64,000 nucleotides of DNA, from contig NZ_CP017075.1 of the NCBI RefSeq assembly GCF_001742225.1, forward strand, positions 2,666,001 to 2,730,000. The letters are read 5' to 3'. The first letter of the stretch is position 1. Each line of letters opens with the position of its first letter. This document shows, one piece after another, positions 1 through 9,108 of this stretch. Source of the stretch: Novosphingobium resinovorum. GTDB lineage: Bacteria; Pseudomonadota; Alphaproteobacteria; Sphingomonadales; Sphingomonadaceae. A program made the translations under genes and the position numbers. The notes under the pieces are model-generated. The model worked only from the letters and a program-made list of their open reading frames with translations, searched no databases and was not told the origin of the DNA.

Positions 1-692
1 ACGGCCGCTTCATCGACCCCTTCCGTCAGCAGATCGAGCCTGACGGCTTCGCCGACGAGGCGGCCGTCATCGCCGAGCGCGACCGGCACCTCGCTGCCGT
101 GCGCCGCCTGTTCGAGGATACCGACATCTTCGTGTTCACGCTGGGGCTGACCGAAGCCTGGCGATCGCGCGAGGACGGTTCGGTGTTCTCCGCCGCCCCC
201 GGCGTCGTGGGCGGAGCGTTCGACGAAAGCCGGCACGAATTCGTCAACTTCGACTTGGCCGAGACTTACGGCGCGCTGGAAACCTTCCTGGAGAAGTTCC
301 ACGCCCTCAACCCCGGCGCGCGCGTTCTGCTGACCGTCTCGCCGGTGCCGCTGATCGCCACCTACGAGCCGCGCTCGGTCCTCGTGTCCACTACCTACAG
401 CAAGTCCGTACTGCGCGTGGCCGCGGAAATGGCGCTGAAGCGTTTCGACTGGGTGGACTATTTCCCGTCCTACGAGATCATCACCGGCAGCTTCTCCGGG
501 GGGCTCTATTACGAGGACGACCGCCGCGAAGTGAATGCGCTGGGCGTGTCCCACGCCATGCGCTGCTTCATGCAGAACTACATCGAAGGCCGCGATCCCA
601 AAGCGGCGGCCGTCGCCCCCGAAGCCGTGCGCAAGGCGTCCGCCGCCGGCATCGTGTGCGACGAGGAAATCATGGACAGCGCAAGAGCATGA
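1..692 (+). CDS. GSCFA-domain protein, 5'-truncated
   Basis: The reading frame is open from base 3 at the window edge, so the N-terminus is missing. About 230 C-terminal residues are visible. The motifs FTLGLTEAW, LLTVSPVPL and TTYSKSVLR, and the block around YFPSYEI, fit the GSCFA family, which is related to SGNH/GDSL hydrolases. Family members are often found in polysaccharide loci, where a role in adding or removing acyl groups is suspected but not proven. The stop codon overlaps the start of the next gene (ATGA), so the two are probably translated together. The family call is fairly secure. The substrate is unknown. Confidence 0.8.
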   Translation, partial: GRFIDPFRQQIEPDGFADEAAVIAERDRHLAAVRRLFEDTDIFVFTLGLTEAWRSREDGSVFSAAPGVVGGAFDESRHEFVNFDLAETYGALETFLEKFHALNPGARVLLTVSPVPLIATYEPRSVLVSTTYSKSVLRVAAEMALKRFDWVDYFPSYEIITGSFSGGLYYEDDRREVNALGVSHAMRCFMQNYIEGRDPKAAAVAPEAVRKASAAGIVCDEEIMDSARA

Positions 693-1549
693 ATTCTTCC
701 ATGGAGCAGTGGCTCGTCATTTCGAACTGCCAGACCTTCGGCCTCGCCAACTGCCTGCAGGCGCAGGTGGCCGACGTGCAGGTAACCGGTGTGGATACTC
801 TTCTCTTCAACTCCGACCCCGATCGCTTCAACGCGGACATGGACAAATACAGCACGCTGTTCATCTCCGATGGTGTGAAGGCCGAAATCCCGTCCGCGCG
901 GATCGATGCCATCGCGGACCATGTCGCCCTGCCGATGCTCACCTTCCGGGCCTTCCATCCCGATCTGGTGTACCTCCAGCACGATGGCCGCCCGGTGGTA
1001 GGCCCGGTCGGCGATTATCACTCGGCGATCGCCTATGCCTGCTTCCGCGCCGGGTTGAGCGTTGCCGATACTGCGGCCCGGTTCAACGGCAGCTTCCTTG
1101 AGCGCTGCGGTTACATGGCCATGTGGGTGCCCGAGCGCGACCGCCTGGTGGACGAGATGGCAGACTTCGGCCTCGACATCGCCGCCCCGATCCGGACATG
1201 GGGGCGCCACGGCGCGTTCATGTTCAGCATCAACCATCCGTGCATTCACGTCTTGCATAACATCGCATCAGAACTGCTGCGCGCAGGCGGGCGCACTCCC
1301 GTTTCCGGTGGGATCGTGCCGCACGATAACCTCGCCACCGGCGCGGCCTTCGCGGTCTACCCGGAAATCGGAGAGGCACTGGGCGTGCCGGGAAGCTATG
1401 CATTCAAGGACGTCGGCAGCTATCGCCCCATCGACCTCGAAGACTTCATCGCCGGCTGCTTCGCAAGCTACGGGCGGATCGGTGCCGCCTCGATCGCCCC
1501 GCACCCCCAATTCGCGCAGCAGGTGGACTACGTCGAAGCGCTGATCTGA
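689..1549 (+). CDS. wcbI: WcbI-like polysaccharide biosynthesis protein
   Basis: A 286-residue protein starting at the ATG that overlaps the upstream stop; an in-frame ATG at 656 would extend back into the GSCFA gene and is less likely. The N-terminal ISNCQTFGLA block (residues 11-20) matches the GNCQ-type signature of WcbI, a coenzyme A-binding protein of Burkholderia capsule loci proposed to be an acetyltransferase. The remaining sequence has conserved His/Asp patches (TFRAFHPDLVYL, FMFSINHP). Coupling with the GSCFA gene suggests that the pair decorates a surface glycan. The family call is based on motif resemblance and context. The biochemical role is inferred. Confidence 0.7.
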   Translation: MNSSMEQWLVISNCQTFGLANCLQAQVADVQVTGVDTLLFNSDPDRFNADMDKYSTLFISDGVKAEIPSARIDAIADHVALPMLTFRAFHPDLVYLQHDGRPVVGPVGDYHSAIAYACFRAGLSVADTAARFNGSFLERCGYMAMWVPERDRLVDEMADFGLDIAAPIRTWGRHGAFMFSINHPCIHVLHNIASELLRAGGRTPVSGGIVPHDNLATGAAFAVYPEIGEALGVPGSYAFKDVGSYRPIDLEDFIAGCFASYGRIGAASIAPHPQFAQQVDYVEALI

Positions 1550-1720
1550 CGGGAGTCATTCCGGCGCGGCCGCCCGGGCGACCCGCCGGAAGCGATTATT
1601 TATAAATACATAATTGCCATAACAAGTAATTTCCTTGATTATACCGCCTATATAAAGATCGACGTCGGCATCGCTCCGTCATGCTATCTCGAATTCATAT
1701 GTCCGGCAGGCGGTGAATAT

Positions 1721-2470
1721 ATGATCAACATACCTCTCGAGAACAAGGAAGATGCTTCTAGGCTCATTGCTGATTACTTGTATTCCCTGCTAGCGGACGG
1801 GTCTCCCAATCCTGAATGGGGGAAGATCGCGTTCCTGCGCTCCATCGACCCTACGAGCCGCGTTCTCGATCTGGGCTGCGGTAACAACTCACCGAAATTC
1901 ACGAAGGATGTTATTCCCGAGTGCCACTACATCGGGATCGATGTGGAAAATTACAATCAGTCGTCCGAACGATTTGCGGACGAATACATGATCGTAAGGT
2001 CAGCGAATTTCCGCAGTGCGATTGAACTCTACGAAAACAGCATCGATGCGGTGATATCCTCGCACAATATCGAGCATTGCGAAGATCGTTACGGCACGAC
2101 CGAGGCGCTTGCCCGGTCGCTAAAAGTCGGCGGGAAAGCCTACGTCTCCTTCCCCGCCGGGGACAGTACCGCCTTCCCCAACAGGTCGGGCACGCTGAAC
2201 TACTACGACGATGAAGGCCATGTATCGGAGCCGCCGGATTTCGGCAGGATCATCTCCATCCTGACCGGCAACGGGATGAAGATCCTCTACGCGACGACGC
2301 GCTATCAACCGCCCATCCACTGGATCCTCGGCCTCGGCAACGAGGATCTGTCCGCCAGCACCGGCGAAATCAAGGACGGGACATGGTGCTACTGGGGTTT
2401 CGAGTCCGTCATCTGGGCCGAAAAGGTGGAGGGACCGCGCGGCAACGGACTCGCCACCTCGGAGTTTTGA
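1721..2470 (+). CDS. Class I SAM-dependent methyltransferase
   Basis: A 249-residue protein with a Rossmann-type SAM-binding motif I, VLDLGCG, at residues 48-54. An acidic strand follows (YIGIDVENY, about residue 71), then a post-motif SSHNIEHC that resembles the active-site edge of sugar or small-molecule methyltransferases. The gene is preceded by a 171-bp gap that is much more AT-rich than its surroundings. The start ATG follows a GGCAGGCGG stretch that can serve as ribosome binding site. Position in the polysaccharide cluster suggests O-methylation of a sugar, but the substrate cannot be read from the sequence. Confidence 0.75.
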   Translation: MINIPLENKEDASRLIADYLYSLLADGSPNPEWGKIAFLRSIDPTSRVLDLGCGNNSPKFTKDVIPECHYIGIDVENYNQSSERFADEYMIVRSANFRSAIELYENSIDAVISSHNIEHCEDRYGTTEALARSLKVGGKAYVSFPAGDSTAFPNRSGTLNYYDDEGHVSEPPDFGRIISILTGNGMKILYATTRYQPPIHWILGLGNEDLSASTGEIKDGTWCYWGFESVIWAEKVEGPRGNGLATSEF

Positions 2471-2521
2471 CGGCCAGCCCCGGCGGGCCGCTTGCGCGGC
2501 CGCCAGGGTGCTAATCCATCG

Positions 2522-3682
2522 TCAGGAAGCTGTTTCCAGCGCTTCCCCGGCGGTGCGCAGCGAGCACATTTCCCAGATCGCACAGGAGATATGGTAGAGC
2601 GAACTGCCGGGAGCCAGTTCCTCGATGAAACTGCCGTCCTCATTCATCTTGTCGCGCCACAGGTGCTGCGCTTCGGGCAGGAAGTACTTGCTGAGGCCCG
2701 TCCAGGCATCGGCGACTTCCTGCAGGTCTTCGTCGGCTCCGGTGCGGTGATAGCGCACGACCGCCACCTTGAGGCGCTCCGTCTGGGGCCACAGACGGGC
2801 CTTGCCGTTGACCACGTTCCCGTCGGTCAGCACTTCGTTGATGGCTACCCCACGCTGCGCATCGATGCCGTGGCGGCGGCCGAAAGCGGTCATCGCATCA
2901 GAAACGGCAACGGCGCCCGGGGCACCGGAACGGGCCAGACGCTCGAACAGCCATGCCCATTCGAAGCAGTGGCCCGGCTCGGCGATGCGGCCTTCGTCGC
3001 CGGGTGCGGGGGTCCAGTCCTCGCCGAAGTATTCCAGCAGCGCGCCCGATACCGGATCGACCAGCCGGGTCCGGCACAGGTCCGCTACCGCCAGCGCAGC
3101 CTCGCCGAAACGCTTACGGCCGCTCGCTTCGTGCAGCGCGCTGAACGCCTCGAACAAGTGCATGTGAGGGTTCTGTCGGCGCACGGACGGATCGACGATC
3201 TCACCCTCGCTGAATCCGCCCTCGGGATGTGTCCAGTTCGCCTCGATCGTGTCGAGCAGCGCCTCGGCCTCGTCGAAGAACGATTCCTCGGCCAATGCCC
3301 CACCCGTAGTGCCCAATGCGAACAGGACGAAGGCCTGATCGTAGAGGTCGGCCCGGCCATCGAGAACAGCGGCGTCGCGGTCCAGCCGATGGACGTAGAA
3401 GCCATCAGGGCGCCTGGCCTTCGCGATGACGACGCGCATCGTCTCGCCCACCAACTCACGCCAGGGGCCGGTCCAGCCCGCCCTGCCCGCCGCGACCATC
3501 GAATAGATGTGCCGCGCCTGCACGAACGTGCGGAAATACTCGTCGTTCGGAATGCCGTCGAGCGTCATCCGCTCGGCGAACAAGCCGGATGCAGTGCGCC
3601 CACGGCTGCTCCATACCGGCGCCGCCACGTCGATCAGCCAGGCGCGGGCTTCATGCTCAAGTTCCAAGATAGGCTGCTTCAT
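2522..3682 (-). CDS. N-acylglucosamine 2-epimerase (AGE) family protein
   Basis: A 386-residue (alpha/alpha)6-barrel type protein. Motifs typical of the AGE / mannose isomerase family are present: RQNPHMHLFEA (residues 169-179) and EPGHCFEWAWL (235-245), carrying the expected catalytic histidines. The start was chosen at an ATG overlapping the stop of the upstream fusion gene (ATGA), with AAGGAAG as ribosome binding site. A longer frame reaching 3892 would lie entirely antiparallel-free inside the neighbour and lacks homology. It is the last gene of a minus-strand unit with the heptose genes, so it may interconvert a hexose or heptose precursor. The true substrate is unknown. Confidence 0.8.
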   Translation of the reverse strand: MKQPILELEHEARAWLIDVAAPVWSSRGRTASGLFAERMTLDGIPNDEYFRTFVQARHIYSMVAAGRAGWTGPWRELVGETMRVVIAKARRPDGFYVHRLDRDAAVLDGRADLYDQAFVLFALGTTGGALAEESFFDEAEALLDTIEANWTHPEGGFSEGEIVDPSVRRQNPHMHLFEAFSALHEASGRKRFGEAALAVADLCRTRLVDPVSGALLEYFGEDWTPAPGDEGRIAEPGHCFEWAWLFERLARSGAPGAVAVSDAMTAFGRRHGIDAQRGVAINEVLTDGNVVNGKARLWPQTERLKVAVVRYHRTGADEDLQEVADAWTGLSKYFLPEAQHLWRDKMNEDGSFIEELAPGSSLYHISCAIWEMCSLRTAGEALETAS

Positions 3683-4920
3683 GTCGTGACTTCCTTGCAA
3701 TCCGTCTGGCTGACGAGGTGGAGGGCGACGAAATCGCGTAAGTTTTTGCCCGCGAACTTGTGCCCGGCGATGCCTGCGGCCCGCGCGGCGGCAAGGTCGG
3801 TGTCCTGATCGCCGACAAGGAGGCTCGCCGGGACATCTATGTCCCAGTGCTCCATCAGGTCCAGCAGCATTCCCGGCTCCGGCTTGCGCCACGGATGAGC
3901 GCGGCTGTACTCGTCTACCGTGCCATCGGGATGGTAGGGGCAGAAGCGCCAGTCGTCGATGTGTGCGCCGTGCGCGCGCAATTGCGCATTCATCCAGTCG
4001 AACAGCGCCGTAACGTTTTCGACCGGATAATAGCCCCGCGCGACGCCGGCCTGATTGGTGACCATGAAAACGTAGTAGCCCAGGTCGTTGGCGAGGCGCA
4101 CGGCCTCCATCGCGCCGTCGATCCAGCGGAAGCGGTCGGTCGTCCCGACATAGCCCTCGTCATGGTTCAGCACGCCGTCGCGATCGAGGAAGAGGGCGGG
4201 CCGGCGACGCTGCGCGGGCACTTCGACCTGGCTGCGGTCATACGATTCCGGCACGCCGATGTCGAGGAAGTATCCCTCGAAGGCGCGCGCGCGCAGCTTG
4301 CCCGCCGCCGCCAGCCGGGGCAGCACGTCCTCTTCGATCGAGAAGCGCTCGCCCAGCCCGCGCACATGATCGCGTGACAGGCAGTAGGCGCCGCCGTTGA
4401 CGTAGAACGGCGCGGCAAGCGCCTGTCCGCGCGGCACGACCGCCCTCACCTGCCCGTCGGCTTCGAAGTCGATGGTCTCGTAGCGGTCCGCCATTGGTAC
4501 CGCGCGCACCGCCAGCGATGCATTTTCCGGCCCCTCGCCCACGAAATCGGCGCTGCACAGCGCGTTCCAGTTGCAGTCGAACCAAGTATCCCCGTTCAGC
4601 AGCAGGAACCGCTCATCCAGCACCGGCAGCGCATTGGCGACGGCGCCCCCGGTGCCCAGCGGCTCGGGCTCCACCACCACGTCAATGGTGTGCCCCGGCG
4701 GCAGCGCGGCGCGCAGGGCATCGACGAAAGCGAACACCCGTTCGGACTTGTACCCCGCCAGCAGCAGCACCTTTCGGAAGCCCTGCCGCCACGCCTCACG
4801 AACGAGCAGCTCGATAAAAGGCGTGCCGCCCACCGGCAGTAGCGGCTTGGGCGTCTCCCGGGTCAGGCTGCCCAGGCGGGTGCCCAACCCGCCCAGCAGG
4901 ATCGCGCATTGATCGACCAT
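3679..4920 (-). CDS. Fused heptose-1-phosphate nucleotidyltransferase / HAD heptose bisphosphatase
   Basis: A 413-residue two-domain protein. Residues 1 to about 230 are a sugar nucleotidyltransferase with GGLGTRLG (10-17), PKPLLPV (24-30) and NGDTWFD, closest in style to HddC / mannose-1-phosphate guanylyltransferases. Residues 241-400 are a HAD phosphatase of the GmhB/HisB type, with the nucleophile motif DRDGV at 246-250, then TNQAG, a zinc-loop-like CPYHPDG and GDQDTD. The fusion would combine C7 dephosphorylation of heptose-1,7-bisphosphate with nucleotide activation. The start at 4920 follows GGAGGAG. The gene lies between the heptose kinase (35 bp upstream) and the AGE epimerase (4-bp overlap). 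NDP specificity (GDP likely) is inferred. Confidence 0.85.
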   Translation of the reverse strand: MVDQCAILLGGLGTRLGSLTRETPKPLLPVGGTPFIELLVREAWRQGFRKVLLLAGYKSERVFAFVDALRAALPPGHTIDVVVEPEPLGTGGAVANALPVLDERFLLLNGDTWFDCNWNALCSADFVGEGPENASLAVRAVPMADRYETIDFEADGQVRAVVPRGQALAAPFYVNGGAYCLSRDHVRGLGERFSIEEDVLPRLAAAGKLRARAFEGYFLDIGVPESYDRSQVEVPAQRRRPALFLDRDGVLNHDEGYVGTTDRFRWIDGAMEAVRLANDLGYYVFMVTNQAGVARGYYPVENVTALFDWMNAQLRAHGAHIDDWRFCPYHPDGTVDEYSRAHPWRKPEPGMLLDLMEHWDIDVPASLLVGDQDTDLAAARAAGIAGHKFAGKNLRDFVALHLVSQTDCKEVTT

Positions 4921-4954
4921 CAGCGGTGCTCCTCCGCGCCTGCCGTGGCCGACG

Positions 4955-6010
4955 TCATTCCGGAACCACCCAGGCTTCAACGCCTTCGAACGTCAGCCGC
5001 ACGGCACTGGCGTTGCCGCCGGCATCGTTCAGCGCCTCGATCAGATGATGGCGCAGCGAGGGGTCGGCCAGCAGCATGATGAAGCCGCCGCCGCCCGCAC
5101 CCGAGACCTTGCCGCCCCACGCGCCATTGCGCAGCGCCACGTCCAGCAGGCCGTCGATGGTGCCGTTGGAGATGGTGGTGGCGGTGTTCTTCTTGGCCAG
5201 CCATGCCTGCTGCAGCACATCGGCCGTCTGCCGGATCTTGCCGCCCAGCAGCATGGTCTTCATGCGGGTGGCATGTTCCTTGATCTCGTGCATCGAAACG
5301 ATGGTTTTGTCGTCCATCTGCTTGAGGCCGGAGATCTGGTCCTCGATGATCCGCGCGGATTCGCGCGACTGGCCGCTGAAGCAGATCACAAGCGAGGATT
5401 CGAATTCGTTCAGGTATTCGCGATGCAGGCGCAGCGGATTGACGATGACGCCAATGCCGCCCTTCAGGAATTCTATGAAGTTGAACCCGCCGAACGCCGC
5501 CGCATACTGGTCCTGCTTGCCGCCGAGCAGGCCCAACTGGACGCGCTCGATGTCATAGGCCATCTCGGCGATGTCGTAAGGGCCGAGCGGCAGCTTGAGC
5601 GCGAGCGCGAACGCCTCGATCAAAGCCACGGTCAGCGCCGAGGATGCGCCGAGGCCAGATCCCGCCGGGACGTCGATCGTGGTGGAGATGGTCAGCGGCA
5701 TCGCCTTGCCGTCGTTGTACCGCTCCATCATCAGCTTATAAGTTGCGCGGTGCAGTACCAGCCCTTCGCGGATGCTGAAATCGAGCGTCGCGGGCAACTC
5801 GTCCTCGCTGCCGAGATCATCGGCGCGGAAAACGATGCGCCCGTCGTCGCGGCTCGCCAGGTGGGCATAGGCATAGCGATCGATGGTGGCATTGAGCACT
5901 ACGCCGCCGAAGTCGTCGCAATAGGGCAGCAGGTCGGTGCCACCCCCACCCAACCCCAGACGCAACGGCGAGCGCGCGCGCACGTTTCGGTGAATCAGCC
6001 GTTCGAACAT
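4955..6010 (-). CDS. hddA: D-glycero-D-manno-heptose 7-phosphate kinase (GHMP family)
   Basis: A 351-residue GHMP-family sugar kinase. The start RARSPLRLGLGGGGTD (substrate/loop motif at residues 11-26), the ATP-binding PAGSGLGASSA (115-125) and the C-terminal KVSGAGGGGF loop are all present. This combination is characteristic of HddA, which phosphorylates C1 of heptose-7-phosphate in the GDP-D-glycero-alpha-D-manno-heptose route. Direct linkage to a nucleotidyltransferase-phosphatase fusion supports that pathway. GmhA, the isomerase for the first step, is not in this window. L-fucose kinase-like GHMP enzymes are the main alternative. Confidence 0.88.
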   Translation of the reverse strand: MFERLIHRNVRARSPLRLGLGGGGTDLLPYCDDFGGVVLNATIDRYAYAHLASRDDGRIVFRADDLGSEDELPATLDFSIREGLVLHRATYKLMMERYNDGKAMPLTISTTIDVPAGSGLGASSALTVALIEAFALALKLPLGPYDIAEMAYDIERVQLGLLGGKQDQYAAAFGGFNFIEFLKGGIGVIVNPLRLHREYLNEFESSLVICFSGQSRESARIIEDQISGLKQMDDKTIVSMHEIKEHATRMKTMLLGGKIRQTADVLQQAWLAKKNTATTISNGTIDGLLDVALRNGAWGGKVSGAGGGGFIMLLADPSLRHHLIEALNDAGGNASAVRLTFEGVEAWVVPE

Positions 6011-6040
6011 TTCATCTTCTCGTTTCGATCCAGGGAAAAA

Positions 6041-9000
6041 TCAGAGCGGAACGCCCGCCATCTGTAGCAGCTTGCGCACCGGCCATCGCCGCATTGCACG
6101 CTGACGCGACACCAGCCCGTCCAGCCCGATAAGGTTTGCATCGGCGCCCCGGCCTTCTGCGCTGACGCTCAGGCTATAGATGATCGCCGCCTTGCTGCGC
6201 CCGGCACCAAGCGCCTTCAGGTAAGTCTGCACCCCGCCTTCGTCGGCTTCGCGCAGCAGCAGCTTGCGATAGGCCATGCGCACGAAATCGTCGCCGTCGA
6301 GGGCCGACAGCTGATCCACGGTCAGGATATCGCCTTCGGAACGCGGTGCGTGGGCGAAGGCCTGCGCGACCGACTGCGGCGCATGCTGCCCGTTCGGCGC
6401 CGCCTGCGGAGCGGGTCGGCTCCAAGCCTGACGGCGCTTTTCGGGTGCCGCGGCATCCAACGCATGTGCCAGCGTATCGAGCTGTCCGAACCGGGTGACG
6501 AGGCCCGCGTGGTCCTTTGCGAAATGCTCCAGTTCGGGCACGATATCGCTCACCTGCCCAGCCCGCAGCGCAGCGATGCGCACGGCGTCGACGATGTCCG
6601 CCAAGCCGAGGCCCTGCGCCGCCGCCGCGACCAGGGCGGCAGTCTCACGCGGCTCCGGATCACGGCCGAACCCAGCGACGAAAGCAGCTTCGGGCGAAGA
6701 ATCGGCTCCCCCCTGCCGGGCAATGCACGTGTCCAGCTGCAGTGAGCCCGCCAGACGTTTGGCAGCCCAGCCCACGAAGGCGGGCGACAGCACGATTTCA
6801 CCGCGCAAGGTCGCGTAAAGCACGAGGCGGGCGGCCATTAGGTCCGCATTCGCAGCCTTTGCAGAACCCGAAACGAAGTCCGCCAGACGCAGCTCCGCCG
6901 GTGTTGCCTCGCGACCGAGGAATGCCGCGACCCCGACCGCAAGACTTGCGGCCGAAAGCCCCGCCACGGCGCTGACCTTGCCCGCTACCGTGCGCTCGCC
7001 CGCCGGTTCCCGCCGTGCCAGCCCGGAACGCAGCGCCACCATATGGATCAATTCGAGATGGGCCTGGGGATCCTTCACGCGGCGCAACGCCGCCTCGGAA
7101 AGCAGCAGCCGCAGCAGCACGCGTTCCCGCCCATTCCGCCCACCGAGCAGCGCCTGAAGCTGGGCCTTCCCCGCGCGCGAGGGCACCTGCCCGGTCAGGT
7201 CAAGGCTGGCGATATCGAGGAACTCGCTGTCGTCTTCGACCAGCAATGCCCGGTCCACCGCTGCTTCGGAAACGAGTTGCTCGATCACGCGCAGCTTCCA
7301 TCCGATTGTAGGCAGCGAGATCTTTTCGGCATACCCTGCGGGCAGCCTGTGGCGGAGGCCCGCTTCCAAACGCGAGCGATATTCCTCGCTCTGCACCGCG
7401 CCCCGCAAGTGTGCCGTGCGCAGCGTCCCGCGCTCGTCGAGGGGCATGTGCGCGTCCAACTCGCCGGTCCCGGGATTGCGGAACAGCAGGTCGCTGTAGA
7501 TGGCTTCGTGGAAGGCAGGATAAGGCTCGATCTGCATGATCCGGCGGAACCGGGACCGCCATTCCTTCGCGAAGCTGGGCGGGATGTACGCTGTCGTCTC
7601 CAGATTGCCGCTCAGCGCATCGTTAACGAGGCGCGCCGGCAGGGCATCGGGAAACGCCGCCATGAGGTTCAGGGCGACTTCGGTGTTCGACCAGTTGGCC
7701 CGCTCGGCCCGGACGATCCACCGTGTCAGCTCATCCTGATGGATTGCAGGCAGCGCCGCCGAAACGAGATGCTCCACAAGCTCTTCCCGGTCGAACTGCC
7801 CCATCAGCGACAGCGATGCGAGAATGGCAAGGCGGGCGCGATAGCTGGTGTCGGTTTCCGATCGCGCGGGCGCGCCCACCTTTTCGGTGACGAGCGCTGC
7901 GATACCGTCCACGAAAGACTGCCAGGTCGGCAGCGCCAGCGTCTCGATCTCCGCCTGGAGAGCCAGTACGGCGCTGTCGTCCAGCAAGCGGCGCACCGCG
8001 TCCTCCAACGCCTGGCCATCCTGAGCCTCGACGCGCAGTTGGCCGTTGGGCTCAAGGTCGAGGATGCTGGGCAGGTCGGCCGTGACGATGCACGGCACGC
8101 CCAGCGCCAGGCTTTCAACCGGCGGAGAACCGAACCCCTCGGCCACCGACATGTATATCGATGCCCGGCAATGCATCATGAGATCGCGCAGTTCGTCGTC
8201 CGAGGGGCTGTCCACCCAGCGCAGCCACGAATATCGCTCGAAGGCCGCCTCCAACTCGGCCTTGTCAGCCGGCTCCAGCCACCCCATCCGACCCGCGAAA
8301 CAAAGGCGCGCAACATGACCCTCCGCCTGCAACCGCTCGAACGCCCGCAGGATGTGCAGCGACTGCTTGCGTGGCTCCAGCGTGCCGACGACCAGGAATT
8401 CCGCAGACGCCGGCGCGGTCTTGCGATACGTGCGCCCAAGACCGTCGGCACCCGGCGCGATCACCCGGTATGTACGCCTGTCACCACGATTGATGCGATT
8501 GACGAAGACATCTCGCGTCGTCGTCGAGGTGAAGATGTTGTGGGTATACTTGCGCCGGTTCCCCAGCGACAGGCTGACATTGTCAGCCACACGCCAGTCG
8601 GTGGAGAAGAACTCCGAATGGGTCCACGACAGGAAATCGTGGCACAAGTTGAAAATCTTCTCCGGCCGCGTCGCCGCCGCAAAGCTGAAAAATTCGAGGT
8701 TCAGCGACTCTTCCAGCGAGATGACCGCCCGGCAGCATTCCAGCGCCTGCTCGACGGAAATCTCGCAGATGATGCGATTGCGGGCGGACAGTAGCCCGAT
8801 CCGACCCGGACTTGGATCGATGCCGAGATCCTCGAACTCGCCCGAAAGGGCGCGCAACACATCGTCGTTGTCCTCGAACAGTTGCCGCACGTTTTCAAAG
8901 AAGTCGGGATCAAGGATCCCGATCCGGTCCATGCCCAGTTCCACGAAAGCGATGGTGTCGTCGATGTATGGCCAGCGCGTGCTAAATTCGTAGCATACGC

Positions 9001-9106
9001 GCTGGATGCCCGTGCGCATCGGATTGGACACAAGATTATTGAAGTTAATCAGGAACTTGTCACGGATCAACGCCTGCGCGAGGCTTGCGGAAGCCTTGTC
9101 GGTCAT
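6041..9106 (-). CDS. Large glycosyltransferase (GT4) with C-terminal DUF4214-like modules
   Basis: A 1021-residue protein. Residues about 1-210 contain no recognised motif. Residues about 215-400 are a GT-B, family 4 type catalytic half with GTLEPRK (241-247) and the donor-binding EGFGSPPVE (323-331). The remaining 600 residues are helical and include stretches resembling DUF4214 modules (for example around AIYSDLLFRNPGTGEL). A clear one lies near the C-terminus (FVRMAYRKLLLREADEGG, about residues 945-965). DUF4214 modules are common in large surface and polysaccharide proteins. It probably adds a residue to the glycan encoded here. Donor and acceptor are unknown. It starts 3 bp after the stop of the upstream glycosyltransferase. 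Confidence 0.8.
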   Translation of the reverse strand: MTDKASASLAQALIRDKFLINFNNLVSNPMRTGIQRVCYEFSTRWPYIDDTIAFVELGMDRIGILDPDFFENVRQLFEDNDDVLRALSGEFEDLGIDPSPGRIGLLSARNRIICEISVEQALECCRAVISLEESLNLEFFSFAAATRPEKIFNLCHDFLSWTHSEFFSTDWRVADNVSLSLGNRRKYTHNIFTSTTTRDVFVNRINRGDRRTYRVIAPGADGLGRTYRKTAPASAEFLVVGTLEPRKQSLHILRAFERLQAEGHVARLCFAGRMGWLEPADKAELEAAFERYSWLRWVDSPSDDELRDLMMHCRASIYMSVAEGFGSPPVESLALGVPCIVTADLPSILDLEPNGQLRVEAQDGQALEDAVRRLLDDSAVLALQAEIETLALPTWQSFVDGIAALVTEKVGAPARSETDTSYRARLAILASLSLMGQFDREELVEHLVSAALPAIHQDELTRWIVRAERANWSNTEVALNLMAAFPDALPARLVNDALSGNLETTAYIPPSFAKEWRSRFRRIMQIEPYPAFHEAIYSDLLFRNPGTGELDAHMPLDERGTLRTAHLRGAVQSEEYRSRLEAGLRHRLPAGYAEKISLPTIGWKLRVIEQLVSEAAVDRALLVEDDSEFLDIASLDLTGQVPSRAGKAQLQALLGGRNGRERVLLRLLLSEAALRRVKDPQAHLELIHMVALRSGLARREPAGERTVAGKVSAVAGLSAASLAVGVAAFLGREATPAELRLADFVSGSAKAANADLMAARLVLYATLRGEIVLSPAFVGWAAKRLAGSLQLDTCIARQGGADSSPEAAFVAGFGRDPEPRETAALVAAAAQGLGLADIVDAVRIAALRAGQVSDIVPELEHFAKDHAGLVTRFGQLDTLAHALDAAAPEKRRQAWSRPAPQAAPNGQHAPQSVAQAFAHAPRSEGDILTVDQLSALDGDDFVRMAYRKLLLREADEGGVQTYLKALGAGRSKAAIIYSLSVSAEGRGADANLIGLDGLVSRQRAMRRWPVRKLLQMAGVPL

Positions 9107-9108
9107 CG

